From Osedax frankpressi (lineage: Eukaryota > Annelida > Polychaeta > Sabellida > Siboglinidae): a DNA stretch of 64,000 bases. The DNA lies in contig OZ038317.1 of the NCBI GenBank assembly GCA_964035775.1, forward strand, positions 6,470,758-6,534,757, written 5' to 3'. Below the pieces are notes generated by a model. The model worked only from the letters and a program-made list of their open reading frames with translations, was not told the DNA's origin and searched no databases. Position numbers and translations under genes: made by a program. Below, in pieces: positions 13,396 through 24,503 of the stretch. Each line of letters begins with the position of its first letter. The first letter of the stretch is position 1.

Positions 13396-13640
13396 TAATA
13401 GTTATGTCATCTGGCTGTTAGATTTAGCGAGGAGATATAACGGTGGGATCTTGCGCACGTCACGAGCTGGGAGAAGTAAACAATGCATTAATAATTGTTT
13501 ACTGGACAAAGATGTGCCGGGGGCAAGATAGAGCATGGAAGAGATTATTAATAACGTTGAAATGCAGTGGAGGTACGTTATACTAACGAGTTAGAACTGC
13601 GAGCCAGAAGTTATGAGTTAATTGTTATAGTTATATAGTC
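13395..13640. promoter_or_regulatory. GC-richer island with paired forkhead-like sites
   Basis: GTAAACAAT (13476-13484) and ATTGTTTAC (13494-13502) form an inverted pair of forkhead-core words around a TAAT-rich spacer. The island also contains GCGCACGTCACG and GTGCCGGGGGCAAG. A third island with CACGTG (14085-14090) follows at 13940-14130. No frame is open across them. Enhancer function is inferred. Confidence 0.35.
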
Positions 13641-13876
13641 AATTATAGTCAACTAGTGGATGAATGATATCGGCTTAATTTGTATATTATAATCAATGTC
13701 CTTATTCCCAAGATATTTTTGTCTTCCGAATATTAAATGAAATTTCACGTTGCATATTGATTGATAATAATGTTACAAATATATTTTTAAAATATCTGTG
13801 AAAAAATGACAAAATAATAATCATGATAAATAATAAATATTCTTAATCTATTTGCTGGGAGGATATTTTCTCATGA

Positions 13877-13940
<64 letters not shown>

Positions 13941-14129
13941 ATATATGGCTCAGACATCACGATCATAAGAGTTACTCGTAATTTGATTGAAGTAGAACTA
14001 CGTTATGAATACTTTCAGTGTTGTATTTACATGTCCTAACAGTTTTCCCACGGTACCCGATGACATTTATCGTCGGGATATTGACACGTGACTACTGCGA
14101 TACGTTACGTAAGGTATTGTCCCAAGAGA

Positions 14130-15427
14130 ATGCCAATTTAGTATTTTTAAAAATTCAAAGTATAGTTACAATTAATCTTTAAACTCTATATTTCAATATA
14201 TTCATATATCCCGTGTGTATATCATTTTAATTATTTTGTCAGGTATTATAAAAACATATTTTAGTATGAATAACATACACTGTTTATATGTTTATATGTT
14301 TAAATGTTATTACCGTATTTCCAACAATGTACAGTAATTCATAATTTATAACGTTAATTTGATATAGCAAAATTACGAAAATCGATAAAAGGGCAATTAT
14401 TCGTATGTAAAAAGTATAATGTAACGGCGTAAATAATGTAAATAATTCACTAATCACCTACACCTCGACAGACACCCTATTACAATAGTTTCCTAAAGAC
14501 GAATATATGTATATAGTCTACAATATATTACAAATTGAATATATATTGTTACTCGCATTCTATATTGTTATTCGCACTTAACTAGTTTCCAAATTACATA
14601 ACTTTATAATATTCAATTACATTAAATTATATTAATTAAAATTATTATAATTATTAAATTATATTAACTTGTGAACCGTTATAAACCCGTATGCACTATT
14701 TACTTAGCTCTACAGTGCGATGCTGTGCACTGTACAGTGTACACTGTACATGTTATATAACTTCACAAAAGGTCAGCACATCTATAGGTTACTTTATTAT
14801 CGTATACATTATTAATAATGTTCAACTATTGGTAAATTCATATACACCCATTAGTTATGTATTCATATACACCCATTAGTTATGTATTACTGTACTGTAG
14901 CATATAGGCTGTAGTCTATAGCCAGTACATTGAGTATTTAGCCTAGCCATGTATGATACAGCCTATAGACTATATATTATAAAACCATCCAATTTGTCTT
15001 ATCGAAATAGCGAAATTTAACATTTTATATAATTTTGTAACAATGTTAATCATTCTATATTTAGTTAGCGTTATATAATAACATTCCGATAGGAAAATAT
15101 ATGAAATTAACAACAGGTATTCTTTTACAAAATCGAATATTAATCGTTACCTTCCCTAACCATAGCTGTATTTTAACTAAATACAACTATGTGCGATAAA
15201 CTCTATATTCGGAAGTAGTATATATAGTATAGCATGGTTAATTATAACACAATATTATATAATACCCTTACCTCTGTTATGCCGATAACAGTATCACAAG
15301 TGCATATACAACTCCTGTATTATTTTAATAAAATTTACATGCGCAATGCAAATTAAAATATATAATCGTGCTGATCCTTCAGATGGCGTTTAAATATATG
15401 TAATATACATATAGAGATTTCTTGACA
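14130..15427. other. AT-rich spacer with palindromes
   Basis: Around 14700-14750 there are nested palindromes of CACTGTACAGTG type, then two tandem copies of a 25-bp unit (CATATACACCCATTAGTTAT) at 14838-14887, then inverted words CTATAGCC/GGCTGTAG around 14905-14970. Nothing protein-like. Confidence 0.5.
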
Positions 15428-15532
15428 ATGTTCGACCAATATTTGGGTGATACAAAATTTCGGCGCGATTTCGTTGTCGAATATCGCGAAGATATTATAA
15501 ATAAATCGAAATTGATTTATGAAAATTTGTAA
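15428..15532 (+). CDS. small open frame of 34 residues, unassigned
   Basis: An ATG at 15428 opens a short frame ending TAA at 15532 that reads MFDQYLGDTKFRRDFVVEYR then a Lys/Glu-rich tail. Its base composition is GC-richer than its surroundings and its codons are varied, unlike repeat-derived frames. It could be an isolated exon or transposon debris. No family recognised. Confidence 0.25.
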   Translation: MFDQYLGDTKFRRDFVVEYREDIINKSKLIYENL

Positions 15533-15749
15533 TCTTGAAACATATTACTGTAGTGTGAAATTTGGCAAATATATTCGATGATATATCATCGACTGCGAAG
15601 TTTTTCAGCTTTCAAAACTACAATATAAATTATAAATAAACTTGAAAGTTAATTAACGAAATTGCTTTATAAAAATGTAATATTATACATATAATTCATT
15701 TGTAATTTTTAAAGGTTAAAATATTTTCATGTATATTTAATAAAATAAT

Positions 15750-16262
15750 TTAAAAGTGATAATTCCAAAACCATCACTAGAAAATACAGCTGTGAGAAAT
15801 CCTGTAATGTATGATTTGATATTGTCACCAATTTCAATCAGCCTGCACCAATTTCATGATATAACATTTTCTATTGTTTCTTTCAAAAACAAATATTTTT
15901 CACAAAAAATTATTTGTTTTAATTTTAAATTTATTTACATTAATACATGTATGAGAATGGCTTTTTCATCAATCAGCCATTTAAATTTTTTTAATTTTCA
16001 GTCTATGTTGGATGTTCTATCCTAGATATTTAGTATTAACTAAATATACCAGTAGCTAGTAATTTATTAGTGCTTGATATTTATGAAGAATAATATTTTT
16101 GTACTCATTTGACATATTTTTCATTAAGATTTATTTCCAGATATTCAAAGCATCACTAATTCTATTGTTTCCACTTTGCAAATTATCTAAAATACTAGAG
16201 ATTTCGAGATTCGGTTCCATAATTGTACACATATCTTCAGCATTATATTTCAAGTTAGTATC
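15750..16262 (-). pseudogene. decayed coding scraps, possibly transposon
   Basis: On the minus strand 16262-16131 is an ATG-initiated 43-residue frame (MDTNLKYNAEDMCTIMEPNL, then SILDNLQSGNNRISDALNIW), and 15990-15750 reads KQIIFCEKYLFLKETIENV, a stop, then NWCRLIEIGDNIKSYITGFL and SSDGFGII. A related GGDGFGLI lies on the + strand near 19655, hinting at one repeated element. Some wording recalls hAT transposases, but the piece order is wrong for that family, so no family is assigned. Confidence 0.3.
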
Positions 16263-17468
16263 CATAACTTATTTATAATTTCATCTTTAATTTCTTTTTT
16301 ATAATTATCGCAGATTGTAATTATGTAAACAATTTTTATGCTTTTTTTTTAAATTTTTATAATAATATAAGAATTTGCTTTAATAATTAAATTTGCTTTA
16401 TATAATATAATAATAGATCAATTTTACAATAATAAAAATAAATAGCAATTTAATATATAATTGAATATTTTTTTAGTTCATATATTAACAATATTAACAA
16501 TATTATATATATATATATCAATATATATTATACATATAATATAATATACATCTCTACATATTATATTTAATTTATAATATATTATATATATGTATTACAT
16601 AATTTATATCCATCATTTTAGTCATTTGCTTAAAATTTCAAACATTAGTTTAGAATATATTCAAATATGTTATATTATATATAACTGTTATATTATAATG
16701 TTATGTTAAAATTCAAAAGATCTATAATATAGCCTATATAGCTGTTAAAAATATCTTATTATATGCATATATATAAATAATACATTTTAAATGAAATTTT
16801 TAAATAAAAAAACCAATGCTATTTAATTAAAAAAAAAACAAAAAAAACCTGAAGAAAAACAAACTAAAAAACCGACATACCCTCACAAAAATACACACAT
16901 ACACATTTTAATACATATTTTGACAGAACTATCAATAGATCCATATGACTGATTTACCGACTCAACCAAAATGACTACTCGACTGTCAACTGTCGAATAG
17001 AATTACTGAACTATGACAACAACTGAATTAGATGACGACTACTGTCTCTATTGACTATAAATTACTTATTATACGAAAGAAAACTCTTACATATGAACAA
17101 CCACATGTATTACGACATCATTTAATATTAAATCCAACAACAGACAACTACAAACATCTGACCTCACCATACTTACGCTAACAACTATAGTTGTTAGTAT
17201 ACTAACTCTTAATACGGCAAAAAAATATTTACATCAATAGCCTCTTATAAATGGAATTGACTTCCTAGACAATTAATATATCCCACCAATTCAAGCGCAA
17301 GCCTACAAATTTCCTGTTTAGGTGAAACGAATCCCTACGATAATTATTATTACCTTTTTTAGCTTCACCCGTTATCGAAAATGTATTATCATTTCAAATA
17401 TTGCACTTAAGTGCATTTAGAATTCTAAATATATACTTACACACAAATACACACACATATACACAAAT

Positions 17469-17504
<36 letters not shown>

Positions 17505-17555
17505 TTACACTTCGTATATATATTTCTAGTTTATCAATTAATTTCTTCTATACCC
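16263..17555. other. AT-rich spacer with a G-poor stretch
   Basis: From about 16835 to 17480 the + strand is strikingly poor in G relative to C (ACATACC, CACAAA, CAACTG words), with (CA)n/(TA)n at 17445-17502 and an inverted ACTATAGTTGT palindrome near 17190. No gene is seen. Confidence 0.4.
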
Positions 17556-17643
17556 AAGCAACCAAAATGTAGTTTCAGAAACCAAGTTTATTGGTAGGCT
17601 TTGCAACGTTTCAAAAGTAGGGTTTTTGTGAGCAATTTTAAAC

Positions 17644-18120
17644 CGGTTTTTTCCAACCTAAAAACCCCTACAAATAAACTAAGGTTTATTTAGGTTGGAA
17701 AAAACCAAGGTTTTTTCCAACCTAAAAACCCCTACAAATAAACTAAGGTTTATTTAGGTTGGAAAAAACCCTGGTTTTTTCCAACCTAAAAACCCCTACA
17801 AATAAACTAAAGTTTATTTAGGTTGGAAAAAACCCTGGTTTTTTCCAACCTAAAAACCCCTACAAATAAACTAAGGTTTATTTAGGTTGGAAAAAACCCT
17901 GGTTTTTTCCAACCTAAAAACCCCTACAAATAAACTAAAGTTTATTTAGGTTGGAAAAAACCCTGGTTTTTTCCAGCCTAAAAACCCCTACAAATAAACT
18001 AAGGTTTATTTAGGTTGGAAAAAACCAAGGTTTTTTCCAACCTAAAAACCCCTACAAATAAACTAAGGCTTATTTAGGATGCAAAAAATCCTTGATGTCC
18101 TAAAAACCCCTGCAAATAAA
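17644..18120. repeat. 64-bp hairpin-forming tandem array
   Basis: Seven copies plus a degenerate eighth of a 64-bp unit. Each unit begins GGTTTTTTCCAACCTAAA and ends TTTAGGTTGGAAAAAACC, so every repeat is itself an inverted repeat with a loop containing ACCCCTACAAATAAAC. A lead-in at 17556 reads CCCAAGCAACCAAAATG, similar to the end of the transposon at 21858 (CCCAGCAAACAAAAT), so the array may be the subterminal part of a DNA transposon whose other end I could not find. Confidence 0.85.
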
Positions 18121-18826
18121 TATAGATATATTTATACACTATTTATAAATTTATAAAACAAAAATAAAAATGTAATATACATAGATTATAATATATTCAT
18201 AATATTTATTTTATTAAAACATTTAACAAATATCATCTTCATGTTCGCTATCAATATTTTTAGATGGATCTTTATCTTCAACTGTAAAATATAAATATAA
18301 ATATAAATATATAATTGTTAATATTATATATATTATTAAAAAATCATGAGATATGTGAATATTATTTTTTAGTATCATAATACAAAATTCTATATATTAG
18401 TATATTTCATAATATATATTCTATTATTAACATTAATATATTATTATAATTATCCATTTATTATTTATAACAAATTATCATTTAGTTATGATTTTAAAAT
18501 GTATATGTATTTATATGATTGTTTTTCAAATTTTAATATTATTCCATTTATTTAGATATTATATTCTGTAATGATCTTTTAAATATATCTTTAATTAACT
18601 GTATCTGTTTAACAACTCACTAAGCACCCTTATTTTAAACCTTATACTTATATTTATTTCATTGTTATGTTTGTTTATATTATTATTTAATACATTTTGA
18701 TCTTTTATATTACAATTAAACATTAATTTGTGTCTATAGATATTATGAATTTGCATTTCATATATTATATTGATATCTTGACCATTGTAATATATTTTTA
18801 TTTTACGATTTATTCGCCATTCACAG

Positions 18827-19091
18827 TTTGAATTTGGAGATATTCTACTTGTCTCGGTCAAACCGTCCTGACCAACAGATTAGTTTTTATATCGATGACT
18901 TCGTTACTAGATACCTATTCAATATTACAAATATAGCGGACCTTTTGGGTACTCCGACAGCTATATTGAACTGTAATGCTTTGAAGATGCCCTGTCTATA
19001 CTGCATGAAACCTACAGATGATTTGGCATGCCCGATAACATTTAGCCCTTATCAGAACACTATCAACTCTTTCTATGCGACTTTTTACATG
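18827..19091 (+). CDS. unassigned exon-like open segment
   Basis: A GC-richer segment flanked by an acceptor (TTCACAG before 18827) and a donor (GTTAGA at 19092), open for 88 codons starting in phase 2 and ending in phase 0. It reads SRSNRPDQQISFYIDDFVTR, then LFNITNIADLLGTPTAILNC, a cluster of five Cys (NCNALKMPCLYC, LAC), then PITFSPYQNTINSFYATFYM. Splice signals and composition suggest a true internal exon, but no family is recognised and no partner exon could be joined. The minus-strand frame over the same place is interrupted. Confidence 0.45.
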
Positions 19092-19799
19092 GTTAGACAC
19101 ATACATTTAAATACTTATACTATAATGCTATTAATTATGTTCTTATAAATGATTATTAACTCAATTTAAACAAACTAGAAATTAAAGCCACTTAATTTTA
19201 CAGATAATTTACTAACTGAATGGACAGACTTATTTACCAACTATAGTTGGTATATATATTAAGAAACTTAATATATATATTAAGAAACTAGAGACAACTA
19301 GGTCAACTAAAAACTGACTATGTTCCTCCAAAACAGACATTCCTACATTGACTTAACTTACTTACATAAATTTATATTGTTTTTTATTTATCTAAATAAT
19401 GTTAGATAATGAAAAAATTTTATTAACAATTAGTAACCATTAGTAACTACTTTATAATTATATTGTTAAGTAAATATGTATTACCTGTGTTATGCTAGTT
19501 ATGTTAAGGAGCAAATTCATATAAGTAATTAATATATTTTCAGTTTAATTGCATTATTAATCCAAATTATTTTTTAATTATTCATTCAATACATAGTATA
19601 AATAAGTATTGACTTTGTAGGTAGGCTAATTTTCTATTATTATGTTGAATTTGGAGGTGATGGTTTTGGTTTAATAAAAAATAATAGTTATTAATGTGTA
19701 ATTAAAATAATAAGTTATTAATGTTATTTAAATAAATTAAACATTAATTAAATAATTGAATTACAGATTTTATTAATATTATATGGTATTATTTTACAT

Positions 19800-20215
19800 A
19801 GACTCCTGACAAATGGCAGAAAATTTCCGATTGATTTAATGAAATATGTCAATTTCCTAATTGTCTCAGAATTATCGACGGGAATCACTAGGAATCGAAG
19901 CCATTCCTGTAACTGAATTATTTTATTATAATTATAAGTATTTTTATATTATCGTTCAAAGTATATCAATTATTGACGCTACTTATAAATTCCTTTATGT
20001 AGATATTGGTGTAAATCGTCGTATTAATCATCTCGGTGTATTTGATGTATGTAATTTAGCAAATATATTGCAAAAACATAGTATTGTAAAAAGGTTTTAG
20101 TTGCGTATGAAGCCTTTCTTTTAACTTCTCACATTATTAAACTGTACCCCAAAATAATTAAATAGTTCAATTTTATCCGAAAGGGCAAGTTCATATATTA
20201 TTATTGCTAAAAATA
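19800..20215 (+). pseudogene. Harbinger (DDE_Tnp_4) transposase fragment
   Basis: In order: KWQKISD, FNEICQFPNCL and IIDGNH (family: FPNCLGAIDGKH), LFYYNYK, DATYKFLYVDIG (family: DANYKFLYVDVG), GVFDVCNLANIL (family: GGVF..S.L), VAYEAFLLTSHIIKLYP (family: DEAFPLK..LM.PYP) and FNFIRKG (family: FNYRLSR). Catalytic-region wording is clear, but the reading frame has stops after KISD, after IIDGNH and after LYPKIIK, plus a shift before VAYEAF, and the family Asp before GGVF is replaced (INHLGVF). Dead transposase; it would have moved the element together with the MADF-type partner. Confidence 0.75.
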
Positions 20216-20705
20216 TACGGTATAAATTTTATAAATATTTCAACAATACCGGTATAATTTGTCCAGGTAACGGCCGTTACCTGGAAAAATTATATGTAAC
20301 CTTAGAATATATAATTGAATATATTATTCTATGATCGTATATATTGATTTATATAATAAATATTGAAATCTTATTTTATATTTCCTTATACATCATTATG
20401 TTGATATTATTTATTGATATAATCTCTTCATAAACTGCTATTTCAAAGTCATTGCATATTGTTTAAAAATAATTCTCTATCGTAGAGACATCGTAAAACC
20501 CCAAAACTAGTGTTCACTTTTTTCTTGCACTTTTCCCAAATAGGTATTTTTAACTAGTTTTAAATAATCCTCATTTAATGGCATCATATTTTAAGAATGT
20601 AGCTATTTCCTGTGATTATATTTAGAATAGTATTAGAATAATAAATTGTATTATTAATAATAATATACAGATAATAGTATAACAATACAATAATAATAGT
20701 CAAGA
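20216..20705. other. noncoding between the Harbinger gene pieces
   Basis: Contains a palindrome GGTAACGGCCGTTACC (20267-20282), exact over 16 bases and conspicuous in this A+T background. Otherwise A+T sequence with no recognisable gene. Confidence 0.5.
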
Positions 20706-21616
20706 TTACTTGGAATAATAATGTAATCTTGGATAATAGTATATAAATAGTATATAGATTAGATCGAGAAGTGGATTGAGGTTTCTTCGCATTCTACATA
20801 AACCTCCATTATTGCCGGCGATACATTTCTGATCCTGCAATGTTTTATATTTAGGTAAATTTAAATATTTATAATAGGTATCGCTTTATATATTAAATCA
20901 AATTAAACATTTACGGTGTGATTAACTGTCAATTAAACTTGATTCTACATCCAGAGAAAAAGATTCTCTATATCCTGATTATTAGTTTCATCAGTAATTA
21001 TCAATGGAATAGAAATAATTTCACCTCATATTTCAGTTTCCACTATATTGATATGAGCGGAAAATGAATTATCCATGTAGCTATTTGACTATAATTATCA
21101 TACTCATCTGTTAATATTTTGTTAAATATACAATATACAATTGTTTGAACTTTAATACCACTTTTACAATAATAAATAACCATTAAAAATAGATTCGCGG
21201 ATTGTAAGACTCGGATCCAAACATTTTACATCGGTAAAAAGTCCATGTTGTTTCTAGAAATTCATTTGCACTACTACCACTCGCTCCAGTCTTTCTTTTG
21301 TATTCTTTTTTTAAACGCTTTTATTATGATTTACAAAAATTCCATCTTTCAACTATATTCTTTACTGTAAGTATATAGTAATAATATATATATAATAAGT
21401 TTTAATTTTAACATCATTTATAAAAAAAATATATTATATTGTAATACTTATTTAAAAAAAATTTAAATTGACCAGAACGTTTAATTTGATAAACTAAAGA
21501 TTTGTTTCAATGTTTTGTTTTTCTTCAATTGAGTAATGCACATTTTTTAGATCCCATAGTAATACATTTGATTCGTACATATAAATAATTTGAATATAAT
21601 TCTCATCTGATTCCAT
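20706..21616 (-). pseudogene. MADF-type partner protein of the Harbinger element
   Basis: Minus-strand segments in order. 21616-21494 starts MESDENYIQIIYMYESNVLL and continues WDLKNVHYS, matching the MADF start (I..Y..H..LWD....Y). 21317-21183 reads RLKKEYKRKTGASGSS then WTFYRCKMF, matching the MADF middle and end (KKTGSGA...W.YY..M.FL). 21076-20945 starts MDNSFSAHINIVETE and contains one stop. 20834-20706 follows a clean acceptor and is open in two frames (DQKCIAGNNGGLCRMRRN, or IRNVSPAIMEVYVECEETS). MADF proteins bind DNA and recruit transposase to the ends in this superfamily. Splicing between the segments is not resolved. Confidence 0.55.
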
Positions 21617-22389
21617 TACATCTATGAATACATACTGGAAATAGTTACCAAATTACATATAGCAAATTAACCCATGATCATATTGCATATGAATGTTGTA
21701 TGATAGTGAAATAATATCTACCACAGATTATATAACGTGACTATTACTATAGTAACAAATACCATTTTTTATTTTCAAGAATTACTATAATATCGTGACT
21801 ATATTGTAATTGTTATATTATAATTTTATATATAGTACTATAATGTAAAATACACAGCCCAGCAAACAAAATTTGGAACAATTTGGAAAAAAATTATCTT
21901 TAAAAAATATTCAAAAATTTTCTGGAAAAATTTATTACAATTTGAAATATCTGTTCCGGAATTTTTCGGATTAAGATTTTCGGAAATATTTAGAACAATT
22001 TTTCCAAATTATTCCAGAATCATTTGTAACTTTAGTTCCAGAATTATTAAAAAAAAAATTTTTAATTTCCAAATAGTTGGACACAATTTGGAATAAAATT
22101 TCTGGAATTATTTGGATATATCCGATACCATTTTTAACTATTTCACTGAATTTGACTAATTCTGAAACAAAGTTATTTCTATTAGATACTAAACATTATT
22201 AAAGTATAATTAAAATTTGAATAATTAAAAATAGAATTACTTTCATAAATTTTGTATATTACTTTATTTTCAAGTTTTTTTATTATCTGACAGAATGACA
22301 ATCTATAAATGTAAAAATTAATTGGATATTTACAATAGAGTTATGTAGTATATAATTTAATTATTAAAGGATTACAATGTTTAGTAAAT

Positions 22390-23400
22390 TCATCTAGTCT
22401 TTGCTATTTGTGTTAATGGATTTTTGCCGTAATTTTTGATATATTGCAAATAATTTTCATATTTAAATGATGAATTTTGATCTAATAGACAATGAACATT
22501 ATAAATACAAAATCTATTACCGAGAAGAATAACACCTTGCTTGACAAAATATTTTAATAATTTATCCGCAAATTTAACATATACTATTGATTGTGATAAT
22601 TCTGGTGAACACAAAATTGAAATAGTTATATTCAATGTGAGAAAATGTTCAAAATATTCAGAATTTAAAATATCTTTAAATATTATTTTACCAGTATAAA
22701 GTAAAATTTGCCTGAGTTCAGTTGCTTTTCAATATTATCCAATAGATCGTGCTTTACGAACAAAAAAATTTGGTAATTGCCTTTCAATAATAGATAATCT
22801 TTTATTAATACGGATAATATCATATTTTGCTCATTTATGACAACATTTAATATAATCTTTTCCGGTATAAATTTTTAAAAGTATTTTTGTTACACCTAAT
22901 ACCGCATGCATATAATCATTGTTAAATATTCTAACCATATTTATTGGTAAACATAATAATGGTGTTTGATAATTATGATGGCCAGGATGTTTCATACAAC
23001 TAAAATCATAATCAGTTCTTTTTGTAAAGGAATCACCTAAATAAATTGTAGCTCTTTTGATAAAAGGTATATAATTAAATCTATAATATAGGCAGTTTGA
23101 AATACTATGAATATTTCTAGCTAGTGAATTAGTTTTTAATAATGTTCCGCTGGTACTTGGGCATTTAATACCATAATTATTAAAAATAACAAGCAGTTGA
23201 TCTAATGTTTTAAATTTGATATTATTGGTTATAGACAATATAATATGATAGCAAGCATAAATCTGTCTATAGCTATTTAATTTGTTATAAACATTGTAGA
23301 GTGAGATTCACTTTCATCAGTTATATTTTCATCGGTTTCATTTTCATCGGATTTAGTTTCATCGGTTTCATTTTCATCAGTTATATTTTCATTAGATTAA
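22390..23400 (-). pseudogene. CACTA/EnSpm-like transposase
   Basis: Reading leftward from 23400: an acidic lead (NENITDENETDETKSDENE...), then LDQLLVIFNNYGIKCPSTSG and TLLKTNS, YDFSCMKHPGHHN, TPLLCLPINMVRIFNNDYMH and GVTKILLKIYTG, then (after the frame change near 22831) ERQLPNFFVRKARSIG, KATELRQILLYTG, EYFEHFLTL, LLKYFVKQG, YNVHCLLDQ and KYENYLQYIKN, ending TGA at 22390. The order matches animal transposases with TPLL..INMV..F..DYMH, KATEFR.FLLYTG and FENYLQ motifs. Two adjacent stops interrupt the frame before KATEL and the acidic lead is out of frame with the core, so this copy is probably inactive unless some breaks are introns. It acts in the nucleus on the element ends. Confidence 0.7.
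23305..23400. repeat. GATGAAAATGAAACC-type short tandem repeat
   Basis: Imperfect 12-18-bp repeats (TTTCATCGGT / TTTCATCAGT on the + strand) that encode an Asp/Glu/Asn/Thr-rich acidic segment when read on the minus strand, adjoining the transposase core. Confidence 0.7.
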
Positions 23401-24503
23401 TTCATTTGATCTATTTTGATAAAAAATAGAGTTATACTTTAGTCAGTGAAACTAGATATACAGAATAATAATTATATCTAACCTAAGATATCAACTGACT
23501 TAAGTGATGAATCAGTAATGTCACACCCTGTTCTTGATTCCAAGATGTAGTTATTGTAAATAGGCATACAGTTTATAATTGATTAACTTGATATTAGGAT
23601 ATTAGGATACATTATATTAGGATCAGAAAAATTAAAATACATTAAATGATGTATTATGAATACCAACAAATTAAAAACAATCTTAAATAGTTCATTAAAA
23701 TTATATTTTCAGAATATAATTATTTATTAACATTATATTATATATTTATTACCACATTTTATTTATTTAACAAACAATAATACACTTTTTAAAATGGCAA
23801 ATAGTATATTCCATATAAACATAGTTTTATTTATTAAAAAATATATATAAAATTAAAGTCGTCGATAAAGTTAATATATATATATTCTTAATATATTTAT
23901 AATATACATACAAAGAATAGTTCTGCCTTCATATTCAAAACAATTGGAGATACATCCATTGGTGTAACATCAGAAATTTCAGCTGATGCTAAAATTTATT
24001 TATTTATTTATATCATATTATATAAATTAATTATATATACAATAAGATTACGGTTTTTTTTGATGAATATATTTCCAAACTTTGTAAGAATATTTATTGA
24101 AAGTAATAATAAAACCATATTTACCATTCATTATCATTATTATTACAAAATAATTATGTTAATTATTACAATGTATTTTTTAAATGATAATTATTATATA
24201 TACCGATAGTATGCTGTATTCTCATGTTGTCCATTTGTCTTTTCTTTTGAATCCATTGTTTTCTATACAGTTTTCTATCCATATAATTTATTATATAATA
24301 GATTACTTTCAATATATATTGAAATATATAGTATTATTATATAATACAACTATTGTCGTATTTATTTTTATAAATAAAAGATCATTTAATTAAATATCTA
24401 TAAATATATTAGAAAACCAAAGATGTTGAGCTAATAATAATAACAAATAAACAGAGTATTTTAATATTATTATAAAATATTTAAATTTAATTTACTCATA
24501 AAA

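Larger units (their letters stand above)
19800..21616. mobile_element. PIF/Harbinger DNA transposon remnant
   Basis: Contains a DDE_Tnp_4 (Harbinger) transposase fragment on the + strand (19800-20215) and pieces of a MADF-type DNA-binding protein on the minus strand (21616 back to about 20706). The two point towards each other, the two-gene content known for PIF/Harbinger elements. Terminal inverted repeats were not located, so the limits are those of the recognisable coding pieces. Confidence 0.7.

Noticed and set aside
7767-15427. RGS domain exons downstream of the C2-PDZ gene
   Set aside because: No segment with RGS-like sequence was found in any frame; the gene has its own stop at 7766.
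15750-16262. hAT transposase remnant
   Set aside because: Some wording fits, but the blocks are in the reverse of the family order; kept only as unassigned debris.
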